Source: DATKSS01 sp035468355
GTDB taxonomy: Bacteria > Chloroflexota > Dormibacteria > Dormibacterales > Dormibacteraceae
Direction of reading: 5' to 3'
Assembly: GCA_035468355.1 (NCBI GenBank)
Contig: DATITA010000127.1
Span: 1 to 24,708 of the forward strand
DNA: 24,708 bases
Below are positions 1 through 8,841 of the stretch, in pieces (the stretch's first letter is position 1; each line of letters opens with the position of its first letter). The position numbers and the translations under genes are program-made. Below the pieces are notes generated by a model that was not told where the DNA came from, made no database searches, and saw only the letters and a program-made list of their open reading frames with translations.

Positions 1-2
1 GC

Positions 3-62
3 GCGATCATCCAACTGGATGCCAAAAAGGGCATCAAGAGCTACCAGCTGGTCAACGGATGA
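3..62 (+). CDS. C-terminal tail of an unidentified upstream gene (partial)
   Basis: An open frame enters from the left edge and ends at TGA 60-62. It encodes 19 residues ending in KSYQLVNG. The tail is too short to assign a family. It lies 17 bases before the permease start on the same strand, so it is probably an earlier gene of the same operon. That this frame is really coding is inferred from its position and stop, not from homology. Confidence 0.4.
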   Translation, partial: AIIQLDAKKGIKSYQLVNG

Positions 63-79
63 AGAGGTAAGGAGGAAAA

Positions 80-1744
80 ATGGCCGATACCACTTTGGGC
101 GCGGGGGCAGCCGCCAGGCCGGGGCTGTTCCTGCGCAACGCTACCGGGCTCGTGAAGTCCTGGTCCACATTCGATGCGTTCGTCTATTCCTTCTGGTCGA
201 TCAACCTGATCACGCTCGGCCTGTACGGCATGTCTTACGTCTACACGGTCCCCGACGGCCAGTTGCTCGGCGGAATCCTGCTGTTTGGCGTGCTTGTCAC
301 ATTCCTTGTCATCACCTACGCAATGCTGGTGAGCGTCATGCCACGGACAGGCGGTGACTACGCCTGGCAGAGCCGCGTGCTTGGCGGGGGACTGGGGTTC
401 GTCCTCTCCATCACTGGGTGGTGGTTCACGCTCTTTCTGTGGGCGCCGATCTACGCCAACATCCTGGTGGTCCAGTTCTTCTCCCCGCTCGCCTACACGC
501 TTGGCTGGAGTGGCGCGGCCACGTTCTTTACCAGCAAGACCGGCATCTTCGTCTCGTGCCTGATCGTGCTCGCCTTCGTGAGCATCGTCGTCACGTTGGG
601 AATGGAGACCTACGCGCGTATCCAGAAGATCTGCTTCTGGATCGGTCTCGCGGGACTTGCCGTCGTCTGCGCGCTGCTTCTGTTCGCGAGCCCGCAGGAC
701 TTCCAGAACGCTTTCAACCGCGAGGCCACGAGCCTCTTCGGTGCACCGGCCAACGCTTACCAGGGAACGATCGACGCGGCCAGCAAGTCGTTTGGAGGCT
801 CGAGCTTCTCAACGCTGTCATTCGGACCGCTGCTTCTGCTTCTCCCCTGGCTGGCCTTCTACCTCCTGTGGCCCAACTGGGGCGCCACGCTCTACGGCGA
901 GGTGCGCGGAGCCAAGGACATCCGCAAGCCTTTCTGGAGCATGTTCGCGGGTCTCTGGGTGACCGTGGCCATGGTGGCCGTGGTCGTGCTCCTGATCGAC
1001 AAGACCATGGGATGGAACTTCTACCAGTCGGCCAACGCGGCCTTCTGGAACAACCTGTTCGCTGTCTCGGGCGCGCCCGCACCGCCGGTCCCGATCTGGC
1101 CTTACCCCGTGATGTTCGCGGGATTCCTGGTCGACAACCATCTCTTCCAGGCCCTGCTCATCATCGTGATGGGGCTGTGGTTCTTCGGTTGGGCCGGAAC
1201 CCTGTTCCTATCTTCGACCCGGGTCATCTTTGCCGCGGCCTTTGACCGCGTCCTTCCGTCGTGGGCGGCCAACATCTCGGCCAAACGACGAGTGCCGTAC
1301 GGCGCGCTGGTGCTGATGATCGTGCCGTCGCTGGTGATCAGCGCGATCTACGCCTACAGGCCCGACTTCACGAGTGTGTTCCTGGACGCCACGGCAGTGC
1401 TTGCGCTGACCTTCCTGGCGACCACGGTCGCAGCGATCATCCTGCCCTGGCGGCGCAAGGACCTCTACGACGCGTCACCGATCGCGAATTACAAGGTCGG
1501 TGGGGTGCCGCTAATCTCAGTAGTTGGCGTAATCACCGCGCTGTTCCTGCTCTTCATGCTCTATCAGTGGTCGTTCAACCCGGACAACCTTTATGGCACG
1601 TCCCTGCAGAAGACGCCTAACTCAGTCATCTACTTCGTCGCGACCTATGTCGTTGCGATCGCTATTTACGTCGCGGCTCGGATAATCCGGAGCCGGCAGG
1701 GCATCGACCTGCGCCGTATCCACCACGAGATTCCGGTTGAATAG
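80..1744 (+). CDS. APC-superfamily amino acid/amine permease
   Basis: A 554-residue polytopic membrane protein with about twelve to fourteen hydrophobic segments, which would import an amino acid or amine by proton or sodium symport. The first helix region (about residues 28-55) and the following MPRTGGDYAW stretch (about 88-97) are typical of the APC (amino acid-polyamine-organocation) superfamily, where a short unwound Gly-rich segment binds the substrate. The C-terminus is short, charged and cytosolic. The ATG start is fixed by a strong Shine-Dalgarno GGAGG at 71-75. The gene is followed by a GC-rich hairpin and then, on the same strand, by dehydrogenase and demethylase genes. Its substrate may therefore be the compound they degrade (choline, betaine, dimethylglycine or sarcosine), but this is inferred from neighbourhood only. 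Family assignment is fairly safe; substrate is unknown. Confidence 0.85.
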   Translation: MADTTLGAGAAARPGLFLRNATGLVKSWSTFDAFVYSFWSINLITLGLYGMSYVYTVPDGQLLGGILLFGVLVTFLVITYAMLVSVMPRTGGDYAWQSRVLGGGLGFVLSITGWWFTLFLWAPIYANILVVQFFSPLAYTLGWSGAATFFTSKTGIFVSCLIVLAFVSIVVTLGMETYARIQKICFWIGLAGLAVVCALLLFASPQDFQNAFNREATSLFGAPANAYQGTIDAASKSFGGSSFSTLSFGPLLLLLPWLAFYLLWPNWGATLYGEVRGAKDIRKPFWSMFAGLWVTVAMVAVVVLLIDKTMGWNFYQSANAAFWNNLFAVSGAPAPPVPIWPYPVMFAGFLVDNHLFQALLIIVMGLWFFGWAGTLFLSSTRVIFAAAFDRVLPSWAANISAKRRVPYGALVLMIVPSLVISAIYAYRPDFTSVFLDATAVLALTFLATTVAAIILPWRRKDLYDASPIANYKVGGVPLISVVGVITALFLLFMLYQWSFNPDNLYGTSLQKTPNSVIYFVATYVVAIAIYVAARIIRSRQGIDLRRIHHEIPVE

Positions 1745-1765
1745 CAATCTGCATCCCCTAACCAC

Positions 1766-1791
1766 GGCCGCCGGGCTTCCGCCCGGCGGCC
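1766..1791 (+). terminator. GC-rich hairpin between permease and alcohol dehydrogenase
   Basis: A perfect 11-bp inverted repeat (1766-1776 with 1781-1791) encloses a TTCC tetraloop, 21 bases after the permease stop. No T tract follows on the + strand. It may be a weak terminator, a transcript-end stabiliser or a processing site that lowers downstream expression, rather than a full intrinsic terminator. The next ribosome binding site (AAAGGA, 1808-1813) comes directly after it. Confidence 0.45.
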
Positions 1792-1816
1792 TCCACCTCA
1801 ACCATCAAAGGACCTG

Positions 1817-3028
1817 ATGCTCGAATACACACTTCGCACCTACCAGAGCCCGACGCGCCTCGTGCAGCGTCTCGGCGCAATCTCGGAGCTCGGCAACGAG
1901 GCAAGCCTCCTCGGAATGCGCCGACCCCTGCTCGTCACCGACGCCGGGGTGAAGGCCGCTGGCCTCCTCGACACCGCGCTCGAGGCACTGCGGAAGTCCG
2001 ACGTCGAACCTGTCGTGTTTGACAAGGTCCGAGCCAACCCGGGGGTCGAGCTGGTCGACGCGGGCGCCGCCGAATACAAGGCCCAGGGCTGTGATGGCCT
2101 GGTGGCCATCGGCGGGGGCAGCTCGATGGACACCGCCAAGGGCATCGGCGTAGTCGCCGTGCACGACGGGAGCATCGTTGACTACGAGTGGGGACACAGC
2201 CCCATCCGCTCGCGCATCCCGCCGATGATCGCCGTGCCCACGACCGCCGGCACCGGCAGCGAGGTCACGCTCTGGGCCGTCATCACCGACCCCAAGCGCA
2301 AGATCAAGTTCAACGTCGGCGGCACGCCTGACATCGCGTCGTGGGTCGCGCTGATCGACCCAGAGCTGACTGTCAAACTGCCCGCAGGCGTGACGGCGGG
2401 CACCGGCATGGACGCGCTCGCGCACGCCGTCGAGTGTTTCACGATGTCGTACCACCAGCCTTTCACCGACGCGGTCGCGCTGCTCGCGATGGAATATGTC
2501 GCCCGCCACCTCCGCGTAGCGTTCTCGCAGGCGCAAAACCTGGAGGCGAGATATCACATGAGCGCGGCCGCGATGTTGGCCGGCCTCGCCTACGGCACGG
2601 ACTCGGCCGGCGCCGCGCACGCCATGAGCCAGACCGCCGGTGGCGTGCACGATGCGCCGCACGGCGCCCTCACCGCGCGCCTGCTCGGCCCGGTGATGGA
2701 GTACAACCACGCCGGCGAGCCGGAGCGCTTCGCACGCATGGCGCAGGCTTTCGGCCTGGACACTCGAGGGGTCTCGACGTGGCGCGCCGCCGAGATGTCG
2801 GTCGAATATGTCCACCAGCTGACCGTCGACGTGGACATCCCGAGCATGCAGGAGCTCGGCTTTGCCGAAGAGGAGATCCCCATGCTCGCCGACAAGGCAT
2901 TCGCCGATCCGCAGACGATCGGCAACCCGCGCGACGTCGACGCCGCCAACTACCGGCGGATCTACCAGCAGGCGTTCGACCTCGGTCGTGGTCGCGCCGC
3001 ACACGTGAATGGAGCCAGGAAGAAATGA
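1817..3028 (+). CDS. Iron-containing (type III) alcohol dehydrogenase
   Basis: A 403-residue NAD(P)-dependent alcohol dehydrogenase of the iron-containing family; members oxidise an alcohol to an aldehyde in the cytoplasm. Visible motifs are the Rossmann-like GGGSSMDTAKG (about residues 99-109), the GTGSEVT nucleotide/phosphate motif, and the four metal ligands in family spacing: D199, H203 (GMDALAH), H268 and H282 (GAAH...APHG). Length is normal for the family. The start is ATG with AAAGGA just upstream. The stop overlaps the next start (ATGA at 3025-3028), so alcohol and aldehyde dehydrogenase should be made together. The pair resembles in type Bacillus GbsB/GbsA (choline to betaine aldehyde to glycine betaine). 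Given the demethylase genes downstream, choline is a possible substrate, but a simple alcohol cannot be excluded. Confidence 0.88.
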   Translation: MLEYTLRTYQSPTRLVQRLGAISELGNEASLLGMRRPLLVTDAGVKAAGLLDTALEALRKSDVEPVVFDKVRANPGVELVDAGAAEYKAQGCDGLVAIGGGSSMDTAKGIGVVAVHDGSIVDYEWGHSPIRSRIPPMIAVPTTAGTGSEVTLWAVITDPKRKIKFNVGGTPDIASWVALIDPELTVKLPAGVTAGTGMDALAHAVECFTMSYHQPFTDAVALLAMEYVARHLRVAFSQAQNLEARYHMSAAAMLAGLAYGTDSAGAAHAMSQTAGGVHDAPHGALTARLLGPVMEYNHAGEPERFARMAQAFGLDTRGVSTWRAAEMSVEYVHQLTVDVDIPSMQELGFAEEEIPMLADKAFADPQTIGNPRDVDAANYRRIYQQAFDLGRGRAAHVNGARKK

Positions 3029-4491
3029 CCATCGACGTCGCCAGGTCCGTGAAGAAGATGTTCGTCGACGGCGAGTGGGTCGAGTCGGAGAGCGGGCAGC
3101 TCTTCGACGCCGACAGCCCCGCGACCGGCGAGGTGATCGCGCAGGTCCCCAAGGGGACGCGGGCGGACGCCGGGCGCGCGGTCGAGGCGGCTCACAAGGC
3201 GCGCGCGGCGATGGCGTCTCTCAAAGGATTCGATCGCTCGAGGCGCCTCCACCACGTGGCGGACGCCATCACCAAGCGTCGAGAGGAGCTCGGCCACCTG
3301 CTGGCCCTCGACCAGGGCAAACCGCTGATGTCAGAGGCGCTGGGGGAGGTCGACGAGGCCGCCGAGTACTTCCGCATCGCCGCTGAGGACCTGAAGCGGC
3401 TCGAAGGGCGCGTGCTGCCGTCCGCCTCGCCGAGCAAGCTAGTCCTGGCGCGGCACTATCCCCGCGGCGTCTACGGCGTGATCACCCCGTGGAACTGGCC
3501 GCTGACCATGGCCGCCGAGCTGATCGCCCCTGCGCTGGCGGCCGGCAACACCGTGGTCTGGACGCCGGCGCCCTCGACCAGCGTCATCTCGGTCGCGCTG
3601 ATGGAGTGCATCGCCGAAGGAGACTTTCCGCCGGGCGCGATGAACCTCGTCACCGGCCCCGGCGCGGAGGTCGGCGACGAGGTCGCGGGCCACCCGCTGG
3701 TGGACGGAGTGGGCTTCGTCGGCTCGACCGTGACCGGCGCATCCGTGGCGCGGCGCGCCGCGGGCAAGCACGTGATGCTCGAGCTCGGCGGCAACGGCCC
3801 GATGATCGTCTTCGCCGACGCCAACATCGGCAAGGCCGTGGAGGGCGCCATCGTCGGCTGCTACCTCTGCGCGGGCCAGAGCTGCACGGCCGGCGAGCGC
3901 ATCCTCGTCCAGGAGCCGGTCCGCGACGAGTTCGTCGCCAGGCTCGCCGATGCGGCCCGGGCGCTACGGCTGGGCGACCCCTTCGACCCCGAAACGACGC
4001 TTGGTCCGTTGAACAACGAAGGCGTCGCGACCAAGATGGACCAGCACATCGCCGACGCTTTGCAGCACGGGGCCAGGCTCGTCCTCGGTGGCGAGCGTGC
4101 CAAGGGGTTCCCGACACGCCTCTACTACCACGCGACCATCCTCGACGGGGTCGAGCCCGATATGCGGGTGAGCCAGGAGGAGACGTTTGGCCCGATCGCC
4201 CCGATCATCAAGTTCCACGACGAGAAGCAGGCCCTCGCGATCGCCAATGACTCGCCTTACGGCCTCCTGGGTTCCGTCTACACCAAGGACCTTTCGCGCG
4301 CCCTGCGGTTCGCGGATGCGCTGGAGACCGGATGGGTGAACATCAACGAGTCCACCAACTACTGGGAGGCGCACCTGCCGTTCGGCGGCCGAGCCGGCAA
4401 GAAGAGCGGCATCGGACGGGTGGGCGGCCGGTTCGCGCTGGAGCAGATGACGGACCTCAAGACGATCGTGATCGAGATCGAGGGCGAGTGA
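3025..4491 (+). CDS. NAD(P)-dependent aldehyde dehydrogenase
   Basis: A 488-residue member of the aldehyde dehydrogenase superfamily, oxidising an aldehyde to a carboxylate with NAD(P)+. It shows the PWNWP cofactor motif (about residues 153-157), the general-base E253 in LELGGNGP, the catalytic nucleophile C287 in AGQSCTAGE, and the EETFGP motif near the C-terminal third. ATG 3025 is chosen because it overlaps the preceding stop and begins right before a normal family N-terminus; the open frame extends further upstream only as a shadow of the alcohol dehydrogenase. Neighbours suggest that it takes the aldehyde made by the upstream iron alcohol dehydrogenase. If the substrate is choline it would be a betaine aldehyde dehydrogenase, but the residues around C287 are not specific to that group, so substrate is left open. 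Confidence 0.9.
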   Translation: MTIDVARSVKKMFVDGEWVESESGQLFDADSPATGEVIAQVPKGTRADAGRAVEAAHKARAAMASLKGFDRSRRLHHVADAITKRREELGHLLALDQGKPLMSEALGEVDEAAEYFRIAAEDLKRLEGRVLPSASPSKLVLARHYPRGVYGVITPWNWPLTMAAELIAPALAAGNTVVWTPAPSTSVISVALMECIAEGDFPPGAMNLVTGPGAEVGDEVAGHPLVDGVGFVGSTVTGASVARRAAGKHVMLELGGNGPMIVFADANIGKAVEGAIVGCYLCAGQSCTAGERILVQEPVRDEFVARLADAARALRLGDPFDPETTLGPLNNEGVATKMDQHIADALQHGARLVLGGERAKGFPTRLYYHATILDGVEPDMRVSQEETFGPIAPIIKFHDEKQALAIANDSPYGLLGSVYTKDLSRALRFADALETGWVNINESTNYWEAHLPFGGRAGKKSGIGRVGGRFALEQMTDLKTIVIEIEGE

Positions 4492-4607
4492 CCGCCGCAC
4501 CGCCGGCAGACTCCATCGCGGAAGCCGATCGAGGCGCCGAAGCCGGAGATCGGATGCGCTGGTCCGAGCTGCCGGAAGAGCTCCGTCCGCCGTACGTGAC
4601 GGAATAG
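4488..4607 (+). CDS. Possible 39-residue small protein, translationally coupled
   Basis: A GTG at 4488 overlaps the aldehyde dehydrogenase stop (GTGA) and opens a frame of 39 residues ending at TAG 4605-4607, two bases before the next gene's ATG. It thus fills the whole gap between two well-supported genes. The N-terminal half is Ala/Glu/Asp-rich; the C-terminal half contains MRWSELPEELRPPYV, an amphipathic, proline-ended segment that looks like a real peptide. A shorter form could begin at ATG 4554. No Shine-Dalgarno is evident, so translation would depend on coupling. No family is recognised. Position is the main support, and it may be only an untranslated spacer. Confidence 0.4.
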   Translation: MTAAPPADSIAEADRGAEAGDRMRWSELPEELRPPYVTE

Positions 4608-4609
4608 CG

Positions 4610-7126
4610 ATGGCCATGCCTGCGCACGCGCGCGCCGTGGTGATCGGATGCGGGATCGTGGGCAACAGCGTCGCTTACCACCTCACCAGGCTCGGCTGGC
4701 GTGACGTGGTGCTCCTCGACAAGGGCCCGCTGCCCAACCCCGGCGGCTCGACCGGTCACGCGTCGAACTTCATCTACCTGGTCGACCACTCCAAGGAGAT
4801 GACCGCACTGACGGTCGAGAGCGTCCGCCAGTACAGGGCGATGGACGTCTTCATGCAGTCGGGCGGCATCGAAGTCGCGCGGACCAGCGAGCGCATGCAA
4901 GAGCTGACCCGCCGCATGGCCTCGGCCAGCTCCTGGGGCATTGAGCCTGTCTCGCTGATCACGCCAAAGCAGGTCAAGGAGCTCGTCCCGTACATCGACG
5001 ATTCGGTGATCCTGGGCGGGTTCTACACGCCTGGCGTCGGCGTGGTCGACTCGCTGCGCGCCGGCACTCTCATGCGCGAGGAGGCCCAGGCCTCGGGGGC
5101 GCTGCACGTCTCGCCCAAGACCGAGGTCCTCGGCATCGACGTCGAGCACGGCCATGTGCGTCGCGTCCGCACCACGCAGGGTGACATCGAGGCCGAGACC
5201 GTGGTCATCGCCTGCGGCGTCTGGAGCCCGCGCGTCGCGCGCATGGCCGGCACGAACATCGCTCTGACTCCCGCGGTGCACCAGATGATCGACATCGGCC
5301 CCGTGCCCCGGTTCAAGGGAGCCAAAAGCGACATCGAGCACCCGATCGTGCGTGACATGGACACCAACATGTACGAGCGCCAGGCAGGCGGCGACCTGGA
5401 GATCGGCTCCTACGCCCACCGGCCGATTCTCTACGACCCCGAAGACCTGCCGTCGGTCGAGCAGGCGGCGCTCTCGCCGACGGAGTTCCCTTTCACCCAG
5501 CCCGATTTCGACTCGCAGATGCAGCACGCGCTGGAGCTCATGCCCGAGATCGTGGGGGACGAGTCGGTGGGGGTGAAGTACGCCATCAACGGGATCCTCT
5601 CGCTCACCCCCGACGGGATGCCGGTGCTCGGCGAGTCGCCCGATGTCAGAGGCCTTTGGGCGGCCGCGGCCGTGTGGGTGAAGGAAGGGCCGGGAACGGG
5701 CAAGGCGCTGGCCGAATGGATGGTGCACGGCGAGTCCGAGATCGACCTCCACTCGTCCGACATCGCGCGCTTCCACGAACATCAAAAGACACGCGCCCAC
5801 GTGCGCGCGAGGGCGGCCGAGGGTTTCAACAAGACATACGGCATCGTCCATCCCGCCGAGCAGTGGGCGTCGAACCGCGACGTCAGGCTGGCGCCGTTCC
5901 ACCAGCGCGAGCGCGAGCTCGGCGCGGTGTTCTTCGAGGCCGCCGGCTGGGAGCGGCCCCAGTGGTACGAATCCAACGCCCCGCTACTCGAGGAGTTTGG
6001 CGACCGGGTCACGCGCCGCACCGCCGAATGGGAGAGTCGCTGGTGGTCGCCCCTCATCAACGCCGAGCACCTGGCCATGCGCGAGCGGGCGGGCTTGTTC
6101 GACCTGTCGGCCTTCACGATCTTCGACGTCACCGGCCCGGGAGCGCTCGCATCCGTCCAGGGCGTGGCCCTGCGGCAGATGGACGTGCCTTTGGGCAGGG
6201 TCGTCTACACGCCGGTGCTGAGCCCGAACGGGGGTTTCAAGTCGGACCTCACGATCATGCGGCTCGGTGAGGACCGGTTCCGAGTCGTGACGGGTGGGGC
6301 ATCCGGCATGTCGGACAAGAAGTGGTTCTCCGACCACCTGCTGCCCGACGGCACGGCCCAGGTCTCCGACCTCACGTCTTCGATGACGACCATCGGCGTG
6401 TGGGGCCCGCGCGCCCGAGACATCGTCGCGAGCGTCACCTCCAACGACGTGTCCAACGAGGGGTTCAAGTTCGGCACCTGCCGCACGATCGAGCTCGGGA
6501 CTCTCCGGGTCCTCGCCTCGCGCATCTCCTACGTTGGCGACCTGGGCTGGGAGCTCTACGTCCCGATGGAACAGGCCCTGAAGCTGTGGGACGTGGTCTG
6601 GGAGGCGGGGCGTGCCCACGGTCTGGTCGCGTGCGGCATCGGCGTATACGGCACCACCGGCCGCCTCGAGAAGGGCTACCGGGCGCATGGCAACGAGCTG
6701 GAAACCGAGTACAACGTCGTCGAGGCGGGCATGCAGGCGCCGCGGGTCAAGGACGAGGAGTTCGTCGGCAAGGCGGCCCACCTCCGGCACCGGAAAGAAC
6801 AGCCGGCCGCCATACTCTGCACGCTCACGGTCGACGACCACCGCTCCAAGGGCGGCGAGAAGCGCTACATGCTCGGCCGCGAGCCGATCCTCACCCGCCA
6901 AGGCAAACGGATCGTCGACCGTCACGGACGCGGCTCTTACGTCACCAGCGCCGGGGCAGGGCCATCGGTCGGCAAGCACATTCTCATGGCATATCTGCCG
7001 CCCGAGCTGGCGATAGTGGGGACTGGGCTCGCGGTCGAGTACATGGGCGAGCGCTACCCCGTCACGGTGGCGGTGGCCGGCTCGACGCCGCTGTTCGACC
7101 CTGAGAACACGCGAATCAAGGCGTAG
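4610..7126 (+). CDS. Dimethylglycine/sarcosine dehydrogenase-like FAD enzyme fused to GcvT domain
   Basis: An 838-residue two-part enzyme of the dimethylglycine oxidase/dehydrogenase family, close to the usual length. The N-terminal half is a DAO-type FAD oxidoreductase: dinucleotide motif GCGIVG (residues 13-18), then GGSTGHAS, whose H50 matches the histidine that carries covalent FAD in dimethylglycine dehydrogenases. An FAD C-terminal segment (about residues 320-370) contains PDGMPVLGE. After a linker, residues about 430-735 form a GcvT aminomethyltransferase-like folate domain with D546 in the GGFKSDLTI motif, followed by a C-terminal barrel. Family members oxidise an N-methyl group and pass the carbon to tetrahydrofolate as methylene-THF. 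Directly downstream ETF genes argue for a dehydrogenase that uses ETF rather than an oxidase. Dimethylglycine, sarcosine or a related N-methyl amine is the likely substrate; the exact one cannot be read from sequence. Confidence 0.9.
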   Translation: MAMPAHARAVVIGCGIVGNSVAYHLTRLGWRDVVLLDKGPLPNPGGSTGHASNFIYLVDHSKEMTALTVESVRQYRAMDVFMQSGGIEVARTSERMQELTRRMASASSWGIEPVSLITPKQVKELVPYIDDSVILGGFYTPGVGVVDSLRAGTLMREEAQASGALHVSPKTEVLGIDVEHGHVRRVRTTQGDIEAETVVIACGVWSPRVARMAGTNIALTPAVHQMIDIGPVPRFKGAKSDIEHPIVRDMDTNMYERQAGGDLEIGSYAHRPILYDPEDLPSVEQAALSPTEFPFTQPDFDSQMQHALELMPEIVGDESVGVKYAINGILSLTPDGMPVLGESPDVRGLWAAAAVWVKEGPGTGKALAEWMVHGESEIDLHSSDIARFHEHQKTRAHVRARAAEGFNKTYGIVHPAEQWASNRDVRLAPFHQRERELGAVFFEAAGWERPQWYESNAPLLEEFGDRVTRRTAEWESRWWSPLINAEHLAMRERAGLFDLSAFTIFDVTGPGALASVQGVALRQMDVPLGRVVYTPVLSPNGGFKSDLTIMRLGEDRFRVVTGGASGMSDKKWFSDHLLPDGTAQVSDLTSSMTTIGVWGPRARDIVASVTSNDVSNEGFKFGTCRTIELGTLRVLASRISYVGDLGWELYVPMEQALKLWDVVWEAGRAHGLVACGIGVYGTTGRLEKGYRAHGNELETEYNVVEAGMQAPRVKDEEFVGKAAHLRHRKEQPAAILCTLTVDDHRSKGGEKRYMLGREPILTRQGKRIVDRHGRGSYVTSAGAGPSVGKHILMAYLPPELAIVGTGLAVEYMGERYPVTVAVAGSTPLFDPENTRIKA

Positions 7127-7128
7127 CA

Positions 7129-7893
7129 ATGCGGATCGCCGTGTGCATCAAGCGAGTGCCGATCACCGGTGGGCGCATCGTGCTCACCGAGGATGGGAGG
7201 GCGATAGATACCCGCCACCTCGGCTTCACCATGAGCCCGCACGAGGAATGCGGCGTCGAAGAGGCTGTGCGCCTGATCGAGGCGAACAAGGGCGAATCAG
7301 TGGTCCTCACCCTCGGGCCGGCCGAAGCGGTCGAGCAGCTGCGCGACGCGATGGCCCTGGGGATAGACCGCGCGATTCACCTTCAGACCGACGGCCGGGA
7401 ATGGGACGGCGAAGGCACGGCCGCTGCGCTCGTCGAGGCGATACGCGCTGACGAAGCGTCCTCGGGTCCTTTCGACGTGGTCTTCTTCGGCAACGAGTCG
7501 GCGGACTCAGGAGGTTTCCAGGTCGGACCCCGCGTCGCGCGCGCCCTCGGCAGGCCGTGCGTGACGGGCTTGAAGAAGGTCACGGTCGAAGGCGCGAGCG
7601 TTCGCTGTGAGCAGGAGGCGGAAGGCGGCCGCGACGTGTATGCCGTACCGCTTCCCGCGGTGCTTACGGTGAGGGAGGGCCTGAATCTGCCGCGGTATCC
7701 CTCCGTTCCCGGCAAGATGCGGGCCCGCAACAAGCCCGTGGCGGTGAGCACACCGGCAAGGCCCGAGGCGCGCCTGGAGCTGGTGAGGCTGGTGGTCCCG
7801 GCGGGTCAGGGCAGGCGAGCCGAGCCGCTGGGCACGGGCGCGGCCGCGGCTCCCGCCGTGGTCGAGGTGCTGCGAAAGGCGGGCGTGCTGTAG
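7129..7893 (+). CDS. etfB: Electron transfer flavoprotein beta subunit
   Basis: A 254-residue EtfB, normal in length, starting with the typical MRIAVCIKRVP strand and carrying the SPHEECGVEEAVRL segment that in ETFs contributes to AMP/FAD binding. With EtfA it forms a soluble heterodimer that accepts electrons from flavin dehydrogenases. ATG 7129 lies two bases after the stop of the demethylating flavoprotein. The subunit is therefore likely dedicated to that enzyme rather than to fatty-acid oxidation. The C-terminal region is somewhat Ala/Pro-rich and includes a run of alanines near residue 240. Confidence 0.93.
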   Translation: MRIAVCIKRVPITGGRIVLTEDGRAIDTRHLGFTMSPHEECGVEEAVRLIEANKGESVVLTLGPAEAVEQLRDAMALGIDRAIHLQTDGREWDGEGTAAALVEAIRADEASSGPFDVVFFGNESADSGGFQVGPRVARALGRPCVTGLKKVTVEGASVRCEQEAEGGRDVYAVPLPAVLTVREGLNLPRYPSVPGKMRARNKPVAVSTPARPEARLELVRLVVPAGQGRRAEPLGTGAAAAPAVVEVLRKAGVL

Positions 7894-8841
7894 ATGGCGG
7901 GCGAGGTCCTGGTTCTGGTGGAGCAGTCGGGCGGCAAGGCGGTGGACGTCTCGCTGGAGGCCCTGACGTTCGCGCGGGCGTTCGGGGGGCCTGTGCACGC
8001 GCTCGTGATCAGATCCTTGGTTGACCTCGGCGCGTACGGCGTACGCGTTACGCACGTCGCCGAGCACGAGGCTCTCGACGCGTTCGCCCCCGAGGCGTGG
8101 GCGGCGATCGCCGGCCAACTGGCCGATCGCCTGGGCGCGAGGGCCGTCATGGCGGCGGGCACCGACCGGGGCAACGAGGTGATGGCCCGCGTGGCAGCGC
8201 GCGCCGGCCTTCCCCTGGCGGCGAACTGCACAGCCGCCACCCAGGGCCCGCCGCTCACAGTGACGCGGCTTCGCTGGGGCGGCAGCTTGCTCGAAGAGGC
8301 ACGCATGCACAGCCCTCGGCCTCTCATCACGGTGGCGCCCCATGTGGTGACCGTCGAGCAGGCGCCTGTGGCGAACGAGGTCGACCGTTTTACGCCCCAG
8401 CTCAAGGAGCGAGAGCTGGCGGTGCGCGTAGAGCGACACGTCGACGCGCCTGGCGGCGGCGTGTCGCTGGCAGCCGCCAAGGTGGTCGTGAGCGGCGGAA
8501 GAGGCGTCGGATCCAAGGAGGGCTTTGCCGTCATCGACGAGCTGGCCGGCCTGCTCGGGGGGGCGGTGGGCTGCTCGCGCGCGGTGACCAGCGCCGGCTG
8601 GCGCCCGCACTCGGACCAGGTCGGCCAGACCGGCACGAAGGTAGCGCCCGACGTCTACATCGCGTGTGGCATCTCGGGCGCCACTCAGCACATGGCGGGC
8701 CTCAAGGGCGCCAAGCGCATCATCGCCATCAACTCGGACGCGCAGGCCCCGCTCATGCTGAACGCCGACTACACCGTCGTCGGCGATCTGAAAGAGGTTG
8801 TGCCGGCGATCTCGGCCGAGATCCGAAAGCTCAAGCCGTGA
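7894..8841 (+). CDS. etfA: Electron transfer flavoprotein alpha subunit
   Basis: A 315-residue EtfA. The N-terminal ETF domain is followed by the conserved C-terminal FAD-binding domain, seen as GSKEGF, the SAGWRPHSDQVGQTG stretch, the ACGISGATQH motif and INSDAQAPL, all hallmarks of EtfA. The ATG follows the EtfB stop with no gap, and its own stop overlaps the next start (GTGA at 8838-8841), so EtfB, EtfA and the membrane oxidoreductase are translationally coupled. The FAD held here would shuttle electrons from the dimethylglycine-type dehydrogenase to the FeS membrane protein. Confidence 0.95.
   Translation: MAGEVLVLVEQSGGKAVDVSLEALTFARAFGGPVHALVIRSLVDLGAYGVRVTHVAEHEALDAFAPEAWAAIAGQLADRLGARAVMAAGTDRGNEVMARVAARAGLPLAANCTAATQGPPLTVTRLRWGGSLLEEARMHSPRPLITVAPHVVTVEQAPVANEVDRFTPQLKERELAVRVERHVDAPGGGVSLAAAKVVVSGGRGVGSKEGFAVIDELAGLLGGAVGCSRAVTSAGWRPHSDQVGQTGTKVAPDVYIACGISGATQHMAGLKGAKRIIAINSDAQAPLMLNADYTVVGDLKEVVPAISAEIRKLKP

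Noticed and set aside
1805..3004. Long - strand open frame (399 codons) opposite the alcohol dehydrogenase
   Set aside because: It is a mirror frame typical of GC-rich coding DNA; the protein is Arg/Val/His-rich with no motif, while the + strand has a clear dehydrogenase.
5984..7129. Long - strand open frame opposite the flavoprotein-GcvT gene
   Set aside because: Composition is Arg/Asp/His-rich and without motifs; it is antisense to a well-supported enzyme.
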